Assembly (NCBI GenBank): GCA_018608405.1
Contig: JABAZP010000023.1
Coordinates: 62,001-126,000 of the forward strand
Source: Flavobacteriales bacterium
GTDB taxonomy: Bacteria; Bacteroidota; Bacteroidia; Flavobacteriales_E; Vicingaceae
Direction of reading: 5' to 3'
Length of the DNA: 64,000 nt
Shown: positions 17,199 to 25,569 of the stretch, piece after piece
How the letters are laid out: each line of letters opens with the position of its first letter
Position numbering within the stretch: position 1 is the stretch's first letter
The notes under the pieces: model-generated
Databases searched by the model: none
Told to the model about the DNA's origin: nothing
What the model saw: only the letters and a program-made list of their open reading frames with translations
Position numbers and translations under genes: made by a program

Positions 17199-17768
17199 TT
17201 ACTCTTTCAACCAATTCTGCAGCATTTCTTTTCCCATTTCAGTTAATACACTTTCCGGGTGAAATTGAACGGCAGATATTGGTAGACTTTTATGCTGAAT
17301 CGACATGATATTACCTTCCTTATCGGTTGAGGTGACGTTAAAATCAGGGCTTAGACTGGCTGGTTCTATCACCCAAGAGTGGTAGCGACCCACCTTGACT
17401 TCCTTAGGAAAGGCCTGAAATATTCCTTTCTGGTTTTCTAAAATTTCTATCGTTCGTGACTGACCATGCACTACTTCCGCTAAGTTTTTCAACCTCATTC
17501 CAAGGTGCTCTGCAATGGCTTGTTGCCCCAAACAAACCCCTAAAATTGAAACTTCAGTAGCATATTGTTTTAAAAAATCCATCAGTTTACCGGCGTCTTT
17601 CGGTAAGCCAGGCCCTGGAGAGAGAACAACTTTGTCGTAATTTTTAACCTTGTCTAAATCCAGCTCATCGTTTCGAACTACGTCTACCCCACCCGCATTC
17701 AATTCATCTAAATAATGAAAAAGGTTGTAAGTAAATGAGTCGTAGTTGTCTATTAACAGAATGTTCAT
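17199..17768 (-). CDS. pabA: aminodeoxychorismate / anthranilate synthase glutamine amidotransferase subunit
   Basis: A 189-residue class I glutamine amidotransferase. The N-terminus ILLIDNYDSFTYNLFHYL, the oxyanion SPGPGLP, the nucleophile Cys in GVCLGQQAIAE (near residue 79) and the HPES of the catalytic triad are all present. It releases ammonia from glutamine for the chorismate-using partner subunit. TrpG and PabA cannot be separated by sequence alone, and the partner (TrpE/PabB) is not in the window. A solitary gene outside a trp operon slightly favours PabA or a shared subunit. It follows the 17777-18306 membrane gene by 8 bp. Confidence 0.85.
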   Translation of the reverse strand: MNILLIDNYDSFTYNLFHYLDELNAGGVDVVRNDELDLDKVKNYDKVVLSPGPGLPKDAGKLMDFLKQYATEVSILGVCLGQQAIAEHLGMRLKNLAEVVHGQSRTIEILENQKGIFQAFPKEVKVGRYHSWVIEPASLSPDFNVTSTDKEGNIMSIQHKSLPISAVQFHPESVLTEMGKEMLQNWLKE

Positions 17769-17776
17769 TCAAGTAG

Positions 17777-18076
17777 CTATTTCTTGGCTAATTTAAACAG
17801 ATAATAAGTAAGTGGGGCAAATAGCAATACAAGAATTACAAGAGTCATCCAAGCATCTAAATCGACCCGACCGTTCAGCGCGTTGTGCACTGACTTGCTA
17901 CTTAAATATGAAAAAGTAATTGCAATGGCCAAATTGATCAATCGAAGCATTTTTTTGGCAATCGAATACTGATAAGTAGCGTTCTCTTCGGTAATGGTTG
18001 CCATAAGGTTCATTTTGTGAGGAAAATAATTCAAAATGTAAAGTGCAACACAAATTATCGTGCCAACACCAAGCAA
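17777..18076 (-). CDS. small membrane protein; probably the 3' part of a frameshifted gene
   Basis: A 99-residue frame with two to three hydrophobic helices (LLGVGTIICVALYILNYF; INLAIAITFSYL; MTLVILVLLFAPLTYYLF), ending in KLAKK. It has no ATG at its beginning; the only start is a TTG at 18076 inside the first helix. The frame is open upstream to a TAA at 18106-18104. Just there, the overlapping frame of 18055-18306 ends. Adding one A to the AAA at 18105-18103 would join both into one protein of about 176 residues in which the first helix is intact. I therefore think this is the second half of one broken gene. No family recognised. Confidence 0.5.
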   Translation of the reverse strand: MLGVGTIICVALYILNYFPHKMNLMATITEENATYQYSIAKKMLRLINLAIAITFSYLSSKSVHNALNGRVDLDAWMTLVILVLLFAPLTYYLFKLAKK

Positions 18077-18306
18077 AGCAAATAACTGGCCTCTATGGTA
18101 CGTTTAAAATTAATTGGAGGAAGTATTCGTGTTTCAATCGTTGATCCTAAGGAATCTATGCTACTTAGTTTTACCAAAGATAAACCAGTTGAGTCTGCAT
18201 TCAAACTAGCTTCAGGTTCTCCAATCTTATTCTTGTTTTTTACTTCTTGCCCGCATGATTCGAATATAATAAAACATAAGAAGGTGATATAAACAGTTCT
18301 TTTCAT
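18055..18306 (-). CDS. putative lipoprotein; probably the 5' part of a frameshifted gene
   Basis: An 83-residue frame starting ATG at 18306. MKRTVYITFLCFIIFESCGQ looks like a lipoprotein signal with the acylated Cys near residue 18, and the following polar stretch would be periplasmic. Past residue ~68 (FKRT) the frame gives a short, unconvincing tail (LLCLVLAR). The alternative frame continues instead into membrane helices, as described for 17777-18076. It could also be a real short lipoprotein overlapping a second gene by 22 bp. No family recognised. Confidence 0.5.
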   Translation of the reverse strand: MKRTVYITFLCFIIFESCGQEVKNKNKIGEPEASLNADSTGLSLVKLSSIDSLGSTIETRILPPINFKRTIEASYLLCLVLAR

Positions 18307-18385
18307 TCTCTTTTCCTAGCGAACGAATGAACACTCTGGTTTATTTCAATTCGTCAATTTTCAAAATGAGTTAATTGCTCTAACT

Positions 18386-18668
18386 GCTTCAAAAAGCAGA
18401 TTCCCTGCGGGCATCCTTTATCGATAAATGGTGCTTTCCGCCTTCACTGCGTTGTGGACGGACAGGCAATAATTGAAAAGACCGCTTCCAGCGGTTGTTT
18501 TTTGTTTGATTCCTTTTGTTTGCGAGCGAGCTTGACACAAAAATAGATAGCGGATTCCCTACGGGCATCCGCAGCTGTTAAATGGTGAATCAAAACAAAA
18601 TGAAGTTCGCTCTGCGAATTTTTTGCTTCAAAAGCTCTAACACATGCAATGTGTTCGCTTTTGAGCAC
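18386..18668. repeat. mosaic repeat patch downstream of tRNA-Cys
   Basis: No credible gene lies in 18307-18707. The patch holds a direct repeat: GATTCCCTGCGGGCATCC at 18399-18416 and the same with one change (A for G) at 18553-18570. In both copies AAATGGTG follows at the same distance (18426 and 18580). GCTTCAAAA-AGC also occurs twice (18386, 18625 region). Several small hairpins are present: ACCGCT-TCC-AGCGGT followed by T at 18481-18503, GCGGAT...ATCCGC at 18550-18573, TTCGC-TCT-GCGAA near 18605, and ACACAT-GCA-ATGTGT near 18640. It looks like a dispersed intergenic repeat family. A long minus-strand frame across it includes the tRNA and is not a gene. Confidence 0.5.
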
Positions 18669-18695
18669 AAAAAAAGCTCGTCTTTCGATGAGCTT
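18669..18695 (-). terminator. intrinsic terminator of tRNA-Cys
   Basis: Read on the minus strand: AAGCTCATC, a GAAA tetraloop, GACGAGCTT (one G-U pair), then seven T. It begins 13 nt after the tRNA-Cys 3' end. Confidence 0.85.
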
Positions 18696-18707
18696 CATTT
18701 TGCTTTG

Positions 18708-18778
18708 AGGTCTCGAGCGGATTCGAACCGCTGTAGATGGTTTTGCAGACCACTGCCTAGCCACTCGGCCACGAGACC
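18708..18778 (-). tRNA. tRNA-Cys(GCA)
   Basis: A 71-nt cloverleaf on the minus strand. Acceptor stem GGTCTCG/CGAGACC with discriminator T, D arm around GCCGAGTGGCTAGGC, anticodon stem GTGGT/ACCAT with loop CTGCAAA (anticodon GCA), and T arm AGCGG-TTCGAAT-CCGCT. The 3' CCA is not encoded. It lies 58 bp downstream of folB on the same strand and has its own terminator. Confidence 0.95.
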
Positions 18779-18836
18779 CTTTTTTATAGGGTAGCCAAAA
18801 TTAAACAATTTGAACTGCTTAATTCTAATTTTACCC

Positions 18837-19187
18837 TTATTCCTCTATTACAATGCTCACCTTTTCTATCGTAGCTTTTATAGGTGGGTTTAGCTTGCTG
18901 ATTTTTAGTCGTATAAACTGTATGCTACTAAAGTTTTCATATAACGCATCCACAATGCGCTGTCCAACATGCTCAATCAACTTCGAAGGGATCTTCATTT
19001 CCTGTTCTACCAATCGATACACTGCTGAATAATCAATCGTTCCAGCTAACTCATCGGTTTTTGCACTCTTGCTAAAATCAGTCTCCATTTCAATGTTCAC
19101 CTCAAATTTTCCGCCAACAATGGTTTCTTCTTCAAAAACTCCATGGTAAGCATGAAAAATTGCGTTCTCTATTAAGACCTTATGCAT
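18837..19187 (-). CDS. folB: dihydroneopterin aldolase
   Basis: A 116-residue FolB-type protein that cleaves 7,8-dihydroneopterin to 6-hydroxymethyl-dihydropterin in folate synthesis. ENAIFHAYHGVFEEE near the N-terminus, TIDYSAVYRLV in the middle and LKISKLNPPIKATIEKVSIVI at the end match the T-fold family. The catalytic Lys lies in the K-L-N-P-P segment. It starts at the TAATG overlap with the gltX stop, so the two genes are translationally coupled. Confidence 0.93.
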   Translation of the reverse strand: MHKVLIENAIFHAYHGVFEEETIVGGKFEVNIEMETDFSKSAKTDELAGTIDYSAVYRLVEQEMKIPSKLIEHVGQRIVDALYENFSSIQFIRLKISKLNPPIKATIEKVSIVIEE

Positions 19188-20725
19188 TAGCCAAACGTTT
19201 TAATTCCAGCCTCCATTCTTGCCAAGGTTTCTTCTTTGCCCAACAACTCAGCAATTGAAAACATAGATGGACCCATCCCTTTTCCGGTTACCAACAATCG
19301 AAACAGTGGCAATACTGCCCCAACACCCATTTCTTTAGCCTCCAAAAATTCTTTAAAACTCTGTTCAATGTTTTCAGTGGTGTACTCTTCAATTTTTGCA
19401 AACTCCGCTATCCACTCTGTCATCAATTCAGCACTTCCCTCTTTCCACTTTTTTCGAGTGGTTTTTTCATCAAACTCAGTTGGTGGGGCAAAAAAGTAAG
19501 CTCCTTCCACCGGAATATCCGCTAAAAAGGTTGCTCGTTCCTTCATCATTCCGCAAACGCCTGCTAAAAATTTTTCATCGGCTGCTTTTACAACCTCTAA
19601 ATCGCTGTAACCAGCCTTTAACAGGCTCGCCAATTCGGCATCCTCTTTTCCACGTAAGTACTGCTGCTGAAACCAACTAGCTTTATCTGGATCAAATTTA
19701 GATCCTGCCTTTCCAACTCTTTCCAAAGAAAAAGCATCTGCCAATTCTTCTAAGGTGAACAGTTCTTGACTCGTTCCAGGATTCCATCCTAAAAAAGCTA
19801 GAATATTTATAAATGCCTCCGGAAAGTATCCCTTCTCTCGGTATCCCGATGAAATCTCACCAGATGTGGGGTCTTTCCATTCTAACGGGAAAACAGGAAA
19901 ACCTAGGCGATCACCATCTCTTTTGCTCAACTTTCCATTCCCATCGGGTTTTAATAATAACGGCAAATGCGCAAAGTCAGGTCTGCTATCTGCCCAGCCA
20001 AATGCCTCATACAGGTAAATGTGTAAAGGCGCCGATGGCAACCACTCTTCTCCTCGAATCACGTGGGTAATCTTCATCAAATGATCATCTACAATGTTTG
20101 CCAAATGATAAGTTGGCATGCCATCAGACTTATACAGCACTTTATCATCTAAGTTTGACGTTTGAACAGATACCCACCCACGAATCAAATCTTTAAATTT
20201 GATTTCTTCATTTCGTGGAATCTTTATTCTAATTACATATGGGTCTCCATTTGCTATTCTTTTTTCCACTTCTTCTGCAGAAAGGGAGATGGAGTTTTTC
20301 ATGCGCATTCTTGAAATAGCATTGTACTGCGGTGCAGCAACTCCTGCCTTTTTCAAATCTTCACGCATTTGATCTAGCTCTTCCGGTGTATCAAAAGCAT
20401 AATATGCTTTGTCCGCATCCAACAATTGTTGCGCATATTTTTTATAAAGACCAGCTGCTTTTCTTTCAGACTGCCTGTAAGGTCCAACATCTCCACCTAC
20501 TCCAAATCCTTCGTTGGGTAAAAACCCACACCATTTCAGCGACTCTTGAATGTATTCTTCAGCTCCAGGCACGTATCTTGTCTGATCTGTGTCTTCAATC
20601 CTCAATAAAAAATCGCCGTTGTGCTTTTTCGCAAAAAGATAGTTGTACAAGGCTGTTCTAACGCCACCCATGTGCAGCGGTCCTGTGGGGCTTGGTGCAA
20701 AACGAACTCTTACTTTTCTCTCCAT
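19187..20725 (-). CDS. gltX: glutamate--tRNA ligase
   Basis: A 512-residue class I aminoacyl-tRNA synthetase. The HIGH-type signature is RFAPSPTGPLHMGGVR (residues ~8-23) and the KMSKS-type signature is GKLSKRDGDRLG (near 265). The zinc-binding cysteines of some GluRS are absent, which is normal for this clade. It charges tRNA-Glu; because gatA is also in this window, tRNA-Gln is probably made by the transamidation route and this enzyme is then likely non-discriminating. A -7 promoter box lies 25 nt upstream. Confidence 0.96.
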   Translation of the reverse strand: MERKVRVRFAPSPTGPLHMGGVRTALYNYLFAKKHNGDFLLRIEDTDQTRYVPGAEEYIQESLKWCGFLPNEGFGVGGDVGPYRQSERKAAGLYKKYAQQLLDADKAYYAFDTPEELDQMREDLKKAGVAAPQYNAISRMRMKNSISLSAEEVEKRIANGDPYVIRIKIPRNEEIKFKDLIRGWVSVQTSNLDDKVLYKSDGMPTYHLANIVDDHLMKITHVIRGEEWLPSAPLHIYLYEAFGWADSRPDFAHLPLLLKPDGNGKLSKRDGDRLGFPVFPLEWKDPTSGEISSGYREKGYFPEAFINILAFLGWNPGTSQELFTLEELADAFSLERVGKAGSKFDPDKASWFQQQYLRGKEDAELASLLKAGYSDLEVVKAADEKFLAGVCGMMKERATFLADIPVEGAYFFAPPTEFDEKTTRKKWKEGSAELMTEWIAEFAKIEEYTTENIEQSFKEFLEAKEMGVGAVLPLFRLLVTGKGMGPSMFSIAELLGKEETLARMEAGIKTFG

Positions 20726-20749
20726 TTTTATGCTTTTATTTTAAGGGCG

Positions 20750-20757
20750 CAAAGGTA
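20750..20757 (-). promoter_or_regulatory. -7 promoter box for gltX
   Basis: TACCTTTG on the minus strand matches TAnnTTTG exactly. The -33 TTG is not clear. The gltX start codon follows 25 nt downstream. Confidence 0.5.
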
Positions 20758-20795
20758 AAAAAGTAAGCGGGCATATTGATTATGTTTGCAAGGAA

Positions 20796-21701
20796 ATGCG
20801 TCCACAACAAACCCCCCCTCAAAAGAAGGAAGAAATTAAAATCCTTCCCCTTTCCTCAGCAATTGACTATGAGTTGCTTGACTGTGGCGGAAGGCGAAAA
20901 TTAGAACGGTTTGGAAAGCTAGTGGTAGACCGGCCAGAGTCTGAAGCAGAGTGGCCAATTCGCATTTCAAAACGAGAATGGGAGAAGGCGGATTGGCACT
21001 TTTACGAAGAAAAGGGAAAAAAAGGAACCTGGACCAATAAAACTAATGCTCCTGAAAGTTGGGAAATAGAATACGAATATCATGATGTTAAGCTGCGTTT
21101 CGATTTAAAAATTACGGCATTTAAACACCTTGGAGTCTTTCAAGAACAGGCTGAAAATTGGAAGTTCATGCAGCGGGAGCTCCTAAAACTGAAAGGCAAA
21201 GTTAAGGTGCTGAACTTATTCGCTTACACCGGGGCTGCGAGCATTGTTGCCGCTGCTGCTGGTGCCCATGTTACAAATGTGGACTCAGTAAAGCAAGTGT
21301 TAAACTGGGGGAGAGAAAATGCTGAAAAAAACAACGTAGAAAACATTCGTTGGATTTTAGAAGATGCCCGAAAGTTTGTAAAAAAGGCAATTCGAAGAGG
21401 GGATAAATTTCAAGGAATTATAATGGATCCTCCTGCTTTTGGACTAGGAAGCAAAAATGAACGCTGGAAAATCGAGAACGATTTACAAGAACTTCTACAA
21501 GATGTGGTTCAACTGCTTCACCCAAAAAGACACTTCTTCATTCTCAACACGTACTCTCCCAAATTACCAATGCAAAAATTGGAAAATTTATTGCGCAAAA
21601 TAGAGGGGTTTCCAACTAAATACGACAGTACCGTTTTAGGGTTGAAATCAGCTTCGGGGCAGCAATTAGGTTTGGGAAACTTGGTGCGTTTTTCGAAATA
21701 A
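20796..21701 (+). CDS. class I SAM-dependent methyltransferase, RlmI/RlmK-like
   Basis: A 301-residue methyltransferase. The SAM-binding motif I is VLNLFAYTGAASIVAAAAG (near residue 141), motif II contains VTNVDSV, and the catalytic-loop motif is IIMDPPAFGLG (near 210). The form DPPAF and the overall layout match the RlmI-type 23S rRNA m5C methyltransferase group. An N-terminal PUA domain, present in E. coli RlmI, is not evident, so the exact target is uncertain. The start has AAGGA just before it. It is divergent from gltX. Confidence 0.8.
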   Translation: MRPQQTPPQKKEEIKILPLSSAIDYELLDCGGRRKLERFGKLVVDRPESEAEWPIRISKREWEKADWHFYEEKGKKGTWTNKTNAPESWEIEYEYHDVKLRFDLKITAFKHLGVFQEQAENWKFMQRELLKLKGKVKVLNLFAYTGAASIVAAAAGAHVTNVDSVKQVLNWGRENAEKNNVENIRWILEDARKFVKKAIRRGDKFQGIIMDPPAFGLGSKNERWKIENDLQELLQDVVQLLHPKRHFFILNTYSPKLPMQKLENLLRKIEGFPTKYDSTVLGLKSASGQQLGLGNLVRFSK

Positions 21702-21763
21702 ACTTTTGCTTACCTTCATATGTTCATTTCGATGTTACATGAAGACTTCAATTTTATTCTTGG

Positions 21764-24700
21764 ATGAATCAAAATATGGCTGAAAATAACTTTAATTCTT
21801 TACTCCAAAAACTAGATGAATTTACTCGTAAATTCTATGTTAATCAAATTATTAGGGGTGTTATTTTGTTTTTAAGCTTAAGCTTTATCTTATTCTTAAG
21901 CATCGTGATCTTAGAATATTTTGGCGAGTTTAGTTCTGCTATAAGAACTTGCCTGTTTTTCGGGTTTGCGATATTATTGTTAGCAGTCTTCAGCTTTTTA
22001 ATCGCTATTCCTCTATTAAAAATTATTTCTATTGGTAAAAGAATTAGTCACGAAAAAGCTTCTTCTATTATCGGTTCACACTTTTCAAATGTCAGCGACA
22101 AGCTGAGCAATGTGCTACAGTTGCAGCAACTTTCAGAAGGCAACTCTTCTGAACTGTTACTTGCAAGTATCAATCAAAAAATTGAACAACTGAATCCCAT
22201 TCCGTTTGCGGCGGCTATTAACTTTCAAGAGAATAAAAAATACTTGAAATTTTTACTTGTTCCCTTATTGGTCATTATAGCCTTAGCCGCGTTTCAACCG
22301 AAAGTAATAAAAGATAGCACACAGCGAATTATTTCATATAACGAAGAGTTTGTAAAAAAAGCTCCTTATCAAATTATTGTAGAAAACGAGAAGCTAACCG
22401 CATTTAAAAACGAGGATTTTAAGTTAAAAGTAAGCTTGAGCGGCGAAGAGGTTCCGAACCAACTGAATGTCATCTTCCAAGGAAAAAGGTTTTTGTTGAG
22501 CAAAAAGGGGAAAAAGAACTTTGAATACGAATTCAAAAACCTTCAAAATGATTTGGCTTTCAGCCTGTTTGATGGTGAATTTGAGTCCAAACTATACACC
22601 ATAAACACCTTAGAAAAACCTCAATTACTTAATTTCAAAGTAAGTTTTGAGTTTCCAACGTACCTCAAAAAGCAACCCAAAGAACTAGAAAACACGGGAG
22701 ACATTACTGTTCCGCAAGGCACAAGAGTGAAGTGGTTTTTTAGTACGGAAAGCACCGACGATGTTGCCTTCATTGGAGCAGACACGAGCAGCCTTCTAGC
22801 GAAAAGTGCGGAGGATGAGTTTATTTTTGAGCAGCGTTTTTTAAGAACGGCCAACTATGGATTAAGTGTTGCCAACAAAAACATACAATTTTTAGATACC
22901 ATTTTCTACACAGTGAATGTAATCCCGGATGCTAGACCAAGCATAGAAGTAGACACAAAGGTTGATTCAACAAATCAACAAATTAGATATTTTAAAGGGC
23001 TTGTTAAAGATGATTATGGCTTTAGTAAGTTACTTTTTTATAGAAGATTTATCAGTAAGAATGACTCCATCGGCGAGTTTGAAAAACAAGCTATTCCAAT
23101 TAACCTAGCGCTACCTGCAACTGACTTTTACCATTCCTTAAACTTAGAAAACTACCAGCTTGCTGCAGGAGATGAAGTGGAATATTATTTTGAAATTTGG
23201 GATAATGATGGAGTGAATGGAAATAAGTCGACAAGAACGCAAACGTTTAAATATAAAGCTCCTACAAAGGAAGAGTTGTCTAAAAAGAATAAAGAAACAG
23301 ACGAGCTGGTTAAAAAACAGCTAGAAGAAAACATCAAGCTCACCAAAGAAATCAAGGAGGACTTAGATGCCTTAAAAGAAAAACTACTGAATAAAAAAGA
23401 GCTTGGCTTTCAGGAGAAAAAGCAAGTTCAAGCGCTAATTGAAAAGCAAAAGAAAGTGCAACAATCGATGGAAAAGTTGCAGCGCCAAAACAAGGATAAT
23501 AATCAGATGCAAGAGAAGTTTTCAAAACAAGATGAAACCTTACTCGAAAAGCAAAAGCAACTTCAAGAAATGTTTGAAAAAGTCATGACCGAGGAAATGA
23601 AGGAAATGATGCGACAAATGGAGGAGATGATGGAGAAAATGAAAAAAGATGATCTTCAAAAATCTCTTGAACAAATGGAATTGAACAACGAAGAGTTGGA
23701 AAAAGAACTAGATCGAAATCTAGAACTGTTCAAACAACTGGAGGTTGAAAAGCAGCTTGCAGAAGCAAAAGAAAAGCTTGATGAATTAAGGAAAGAACAA
23801 GCGGCATTAAAAAAAGAAACAGAAGATAAAAAAACTGACACGAAAGAGAACAAGGAAAAGCAAGACGAATTAAATAAAAAAATGGAGGACGTTTCTAAAG
23901 AGTTAGAGGATGTCAAGAAAAAAAACGTTGAACTGGAAAGCCCTAACGATTTAAAGGATACAAAAAAATTGGAAGAGGAGATTAAAAGTGACATGCAACA
24001 AAGCTCTGAAGAGTTGAGCAAAAAAAACAAGAAAAATGCTGGAGAAGAACAACAAGAGGCGGGAGAAAAAATGGATCAGCTTTCTGAACAATTAAGTCAA
24101 ATGCAACAACAAATGAGCGCTGAAAGCAATGCTGAAAACTTAGAAGATTTGCGAGCCTTATTAGAAAACATCATTCAATTGTCGTTTGACCAAGAAGAAG
24201 TGATGGAAAAAATCAACAAGACAAGTAGCAACGACCCTAGATATGTAACGCTGGCACAGCAGCAGAAAAAACTAAAAGATGACTCAAAAATTGTAGAAGA
24301 CTCGCTATTTGCACTAAGTAAACGCATTCAGAAACTAAAAGCCGCACGGACAATTAATCAAGAAATGACCGCTGTTAATTTTAACATGGAAAAGGCAATT
24401 GAGGAGCTACAAGAAAGAAGAACACCACAGGCTTCAAACCGACAACAATTAGCAATGACCTCGTTAAATAACTTGGCATTGTTACTTGATAATTCTGTTC
24501 AAAAAATGCAACAATCGATGATGCAGAGCAACGGCAAGTGTAAAAAACCTGGTAGCGGAAAACCTAAGCCAGGAAAGGGCAGCAGTCCGTCAAACATGAA
24601 ATCGCTTCAACAACAGTTGAACAAACAAATGGAAGCCCTTAAAAAGGCGATGGAAGAAGGAAATAAGCCAGGACAAGGAAAGAAGGGTCAAAAACCCGGA

Positions 24701-25156
24701 CAAGGAAAACCGGGCCAAGGTAGTAGCGGGATGAGTAAGGAGTTGGCACAAATGGCTGCTAAACAGGCTGCAATAAGAAAAGCGGTAGAAAAACTGCAAG
24801 AAGAAATTGGAGAAAGCAATGGACAAGGAAGTGGTAGCATGAAAAAGTTGGGGGACTTGATGGAGCAAACGGAAACCGACCTTGTTAATAAACAGATTAC
24901 CAACGAAACACTCCTTCGCCAGCAAGAAATTCTGACGCGTCTTTTGGAGTCAGAACGAACTGAAAAAGAGAGAGAAAAGGATGAAAAAAGGGAGGCAACT
25001 GAGGTGGTAGAACAATTTTCTCGCAACCCAAATACTTTTTTTGAGTATAATAAGCGAAAAGATCAGGAAACGGAATGGATGAGAACACTTCCTCCGGCCT
25101 TTAATTCTTACTTTAAATTGAAAGTTTCAGAGTACTTTAACCAGATTGAAAAATGA
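21764..25156 (+). CDS. DUF4175 family membrane protein with long coiled coil
   Basis: An 1130-residue protein. Membrane helices lie near residues 26-48, 58-82 and 162-180. They are followed by a beta-rich region (about 190-500), a very long charged coiled coil (about 505-870), a Gly/Lys/Pro/Gln-rich linker (about 925-990, with repeated KPGQGK) and a final helical segment. The layout matches the DUF4175 family of Bacteroidota, whose function is not established. The TGA stop overlaps the ATG of the RsbW-like gene (ATGATGA), and ybeY and mnmG follow closely, an arrangement I know from many flavobacterial genomes. Confidence 0.85.
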   Translation: MNQNMAENNFNSLLQKLDEFTRKFYVNQIIRGVILFLSLSFILFLSIVILEYFGEFSSAIRTCLFFGFAILLLAVFSFLIAIPLLKIISIGKRISHEKASSIIGSHFSNVSDKLSNVLQLQQLSEGNSSELLLASINQKIEQLNPIPFAAAINFQENKKYLKFLLVPLLVIIALAAFQPKVIKDSTQRIISYNEEFVKKAPYQIIVENEKLTAFKNEDFKLKVSLSGEEVPNQLNVIFQGKRFLLSKKGKKNFEYEFKNLQNDLAFSLFDGEFESKLYTINTLEKPQLLNFKVSFEFPTYLKKQPKELENTGDITVPQGTRVKWFFSTESTDDVAFIGADTSSLLAKSAEDEFIFEQRFLRTANYGLSVANKNIQFLDTIFYTVNVIPDARPSIEVDTKVDSTNQQIRYFKGLVKDDYGFSKLLFYRRFISKNDSIGEFEKQAIPINLALPATDFYHSLNLENYQLAAGDEVEYYFEIWDNDGVNGNKSTRTQTFKYKAPTKEELSKKNKETDELVKKQLEENIKLTKEIKEDLDALKEKLLNKKELGFQEKKQVQALIEKQKKVQQSMEKLQRQNKDNNQMQEKFSKQDETLLEKQKQLQEMFEKVMTEEMKEMMRQMEEMMEKMKKDDLQKSLEQMELNNEELEKELDRNLELFKQLEVEKQLAEAKEKLDELRKEQAALKKETEDKKTDTKENKEKQDELNKKMEDVSKELEDVKKKNVELESPNDLKDTKKLEEEIKSDMQQSSEELSKKNKKNAGEEQQEAGEKMDQLSEQLSQMQQQMSAESNAENLEDLRALLENIIQLSFDQEEVMEKINKTSSNDPRYVTLAQQQKKLKDDSKIVEDSLFALSKRIQKLKAARTINQEMTAVNFNMEKAIEELQERRTPQASNRQQLAMTSLNNLALLLDNSVQKMQQSMMQSNGKCKKPGSGKPKPGKGSSPSNMKSLQQQLNKQMEALKKAMEEGNKPGQGKKGQKPGQGKPGQGSSGMSKELAQMAAKQAAIRKAVEKLQEEIGESNGQGSGSMKKLGDLMEQTETDLVNKQITNETLLRQQEILTRLLESERTEKEREKDEKREATEVVEQFSRNPNTFFEYNKRKDQETEWMRTLPPAFNSYFKLKVSEYFNQIEK

Positions 25157-25566
25157 TGACCAGCTCTACTACAAAACACTATACATTAAATTCATCTGTT
25201 GAATCTCTGGCGAAGGTGGAACAAATTATTGAGTCCGTCAAAGAGGAGTTTGGCATCCCCGAAGAAATTTTTGGAAATATTCTTGTTTCAGTTTCTGAAG
25301 GGATGAGTAATGCAATCAAGCATGGCAACAAGCTTGATGCTACCAAGTCGGTGGAGTTTTCGTTCGACTTGAGTGAAAAACAATATCAGTTTACAATTTT
25401 AGATCAAGGTTCTGGTTTTGACTATGAAAATGTTCCCGACCCTACTCACCCTGATAATATCGAAAAAATCGACGGTAGAGGAATTTTTATCATGACAAGT
25501 TTAGCAGATAATATAACCTTCGAGCAAGATGGTTCTAAAGTTATTTTATCCTTTAATATTACTTAA
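25153..25566 (+). CDS. RsbW-like ATP-binding protein (HATPase_c_2)
   Basis: A 137-residue GHKL ATPase domain without other domains. The N box is SEGMSNAIKHGNK, the G1 box DQGSGFDYENVPDP and the G2-like segment KIDGRGIFIMTSLAD. These are the features of anti-sigma-factor kinases such as RsbW and SpoIIAB. It probably binds or phosphorylates a partner protein, but no anti-anti-sigma (STAS) or sigma gene is adjacent. It overlaps DUF4175 by 4 bp; a second ATG at 25156 is an equal start candidate. Confidence 0.83.
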   Translation: MMTSSTTKHYTLNSSVESLAKVEQIIESVKEEFGIPEEIFGNILVSVSEGMSNAIKHGNKLDATKSVEFSFDLSEKQYQFTILDQGSGFDYENVPDPTHPDNIEKIDGRGIFIMTSLADNITFEQDGSKVILSFNIT

Positions 25567-25569
25567 TTC

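Noticed and set aside
18098-18112. Programmed -1 frameshift at TTTAAAC in the 17777-18306 region
   Set aside because: The heptamer is present, but in the wrong phase for X-XXY-YYZ slippage; a simple lost base explains the frames better.
18444-18764. 106-codon minus-strand frame over the tRNA-Cys region
   Set aside because: It covers the tRNA-Cys gene, its terminator and hairpin-rich repeats, and the translation shows no protein-like pattern.
19236-20661. Several plus-strand frames antisense to gltX
   Set aside because: They are shadows of a fully conserved gltX, with no motif or ribosome site.
23656-24030. Ser/Phe-rich minus-strand frame inside DUF4175
   Set aside because: It is the complement of a Lys/Glu coiled coil, which always gives long Ser/Phe/Leu-rich antisense frames.
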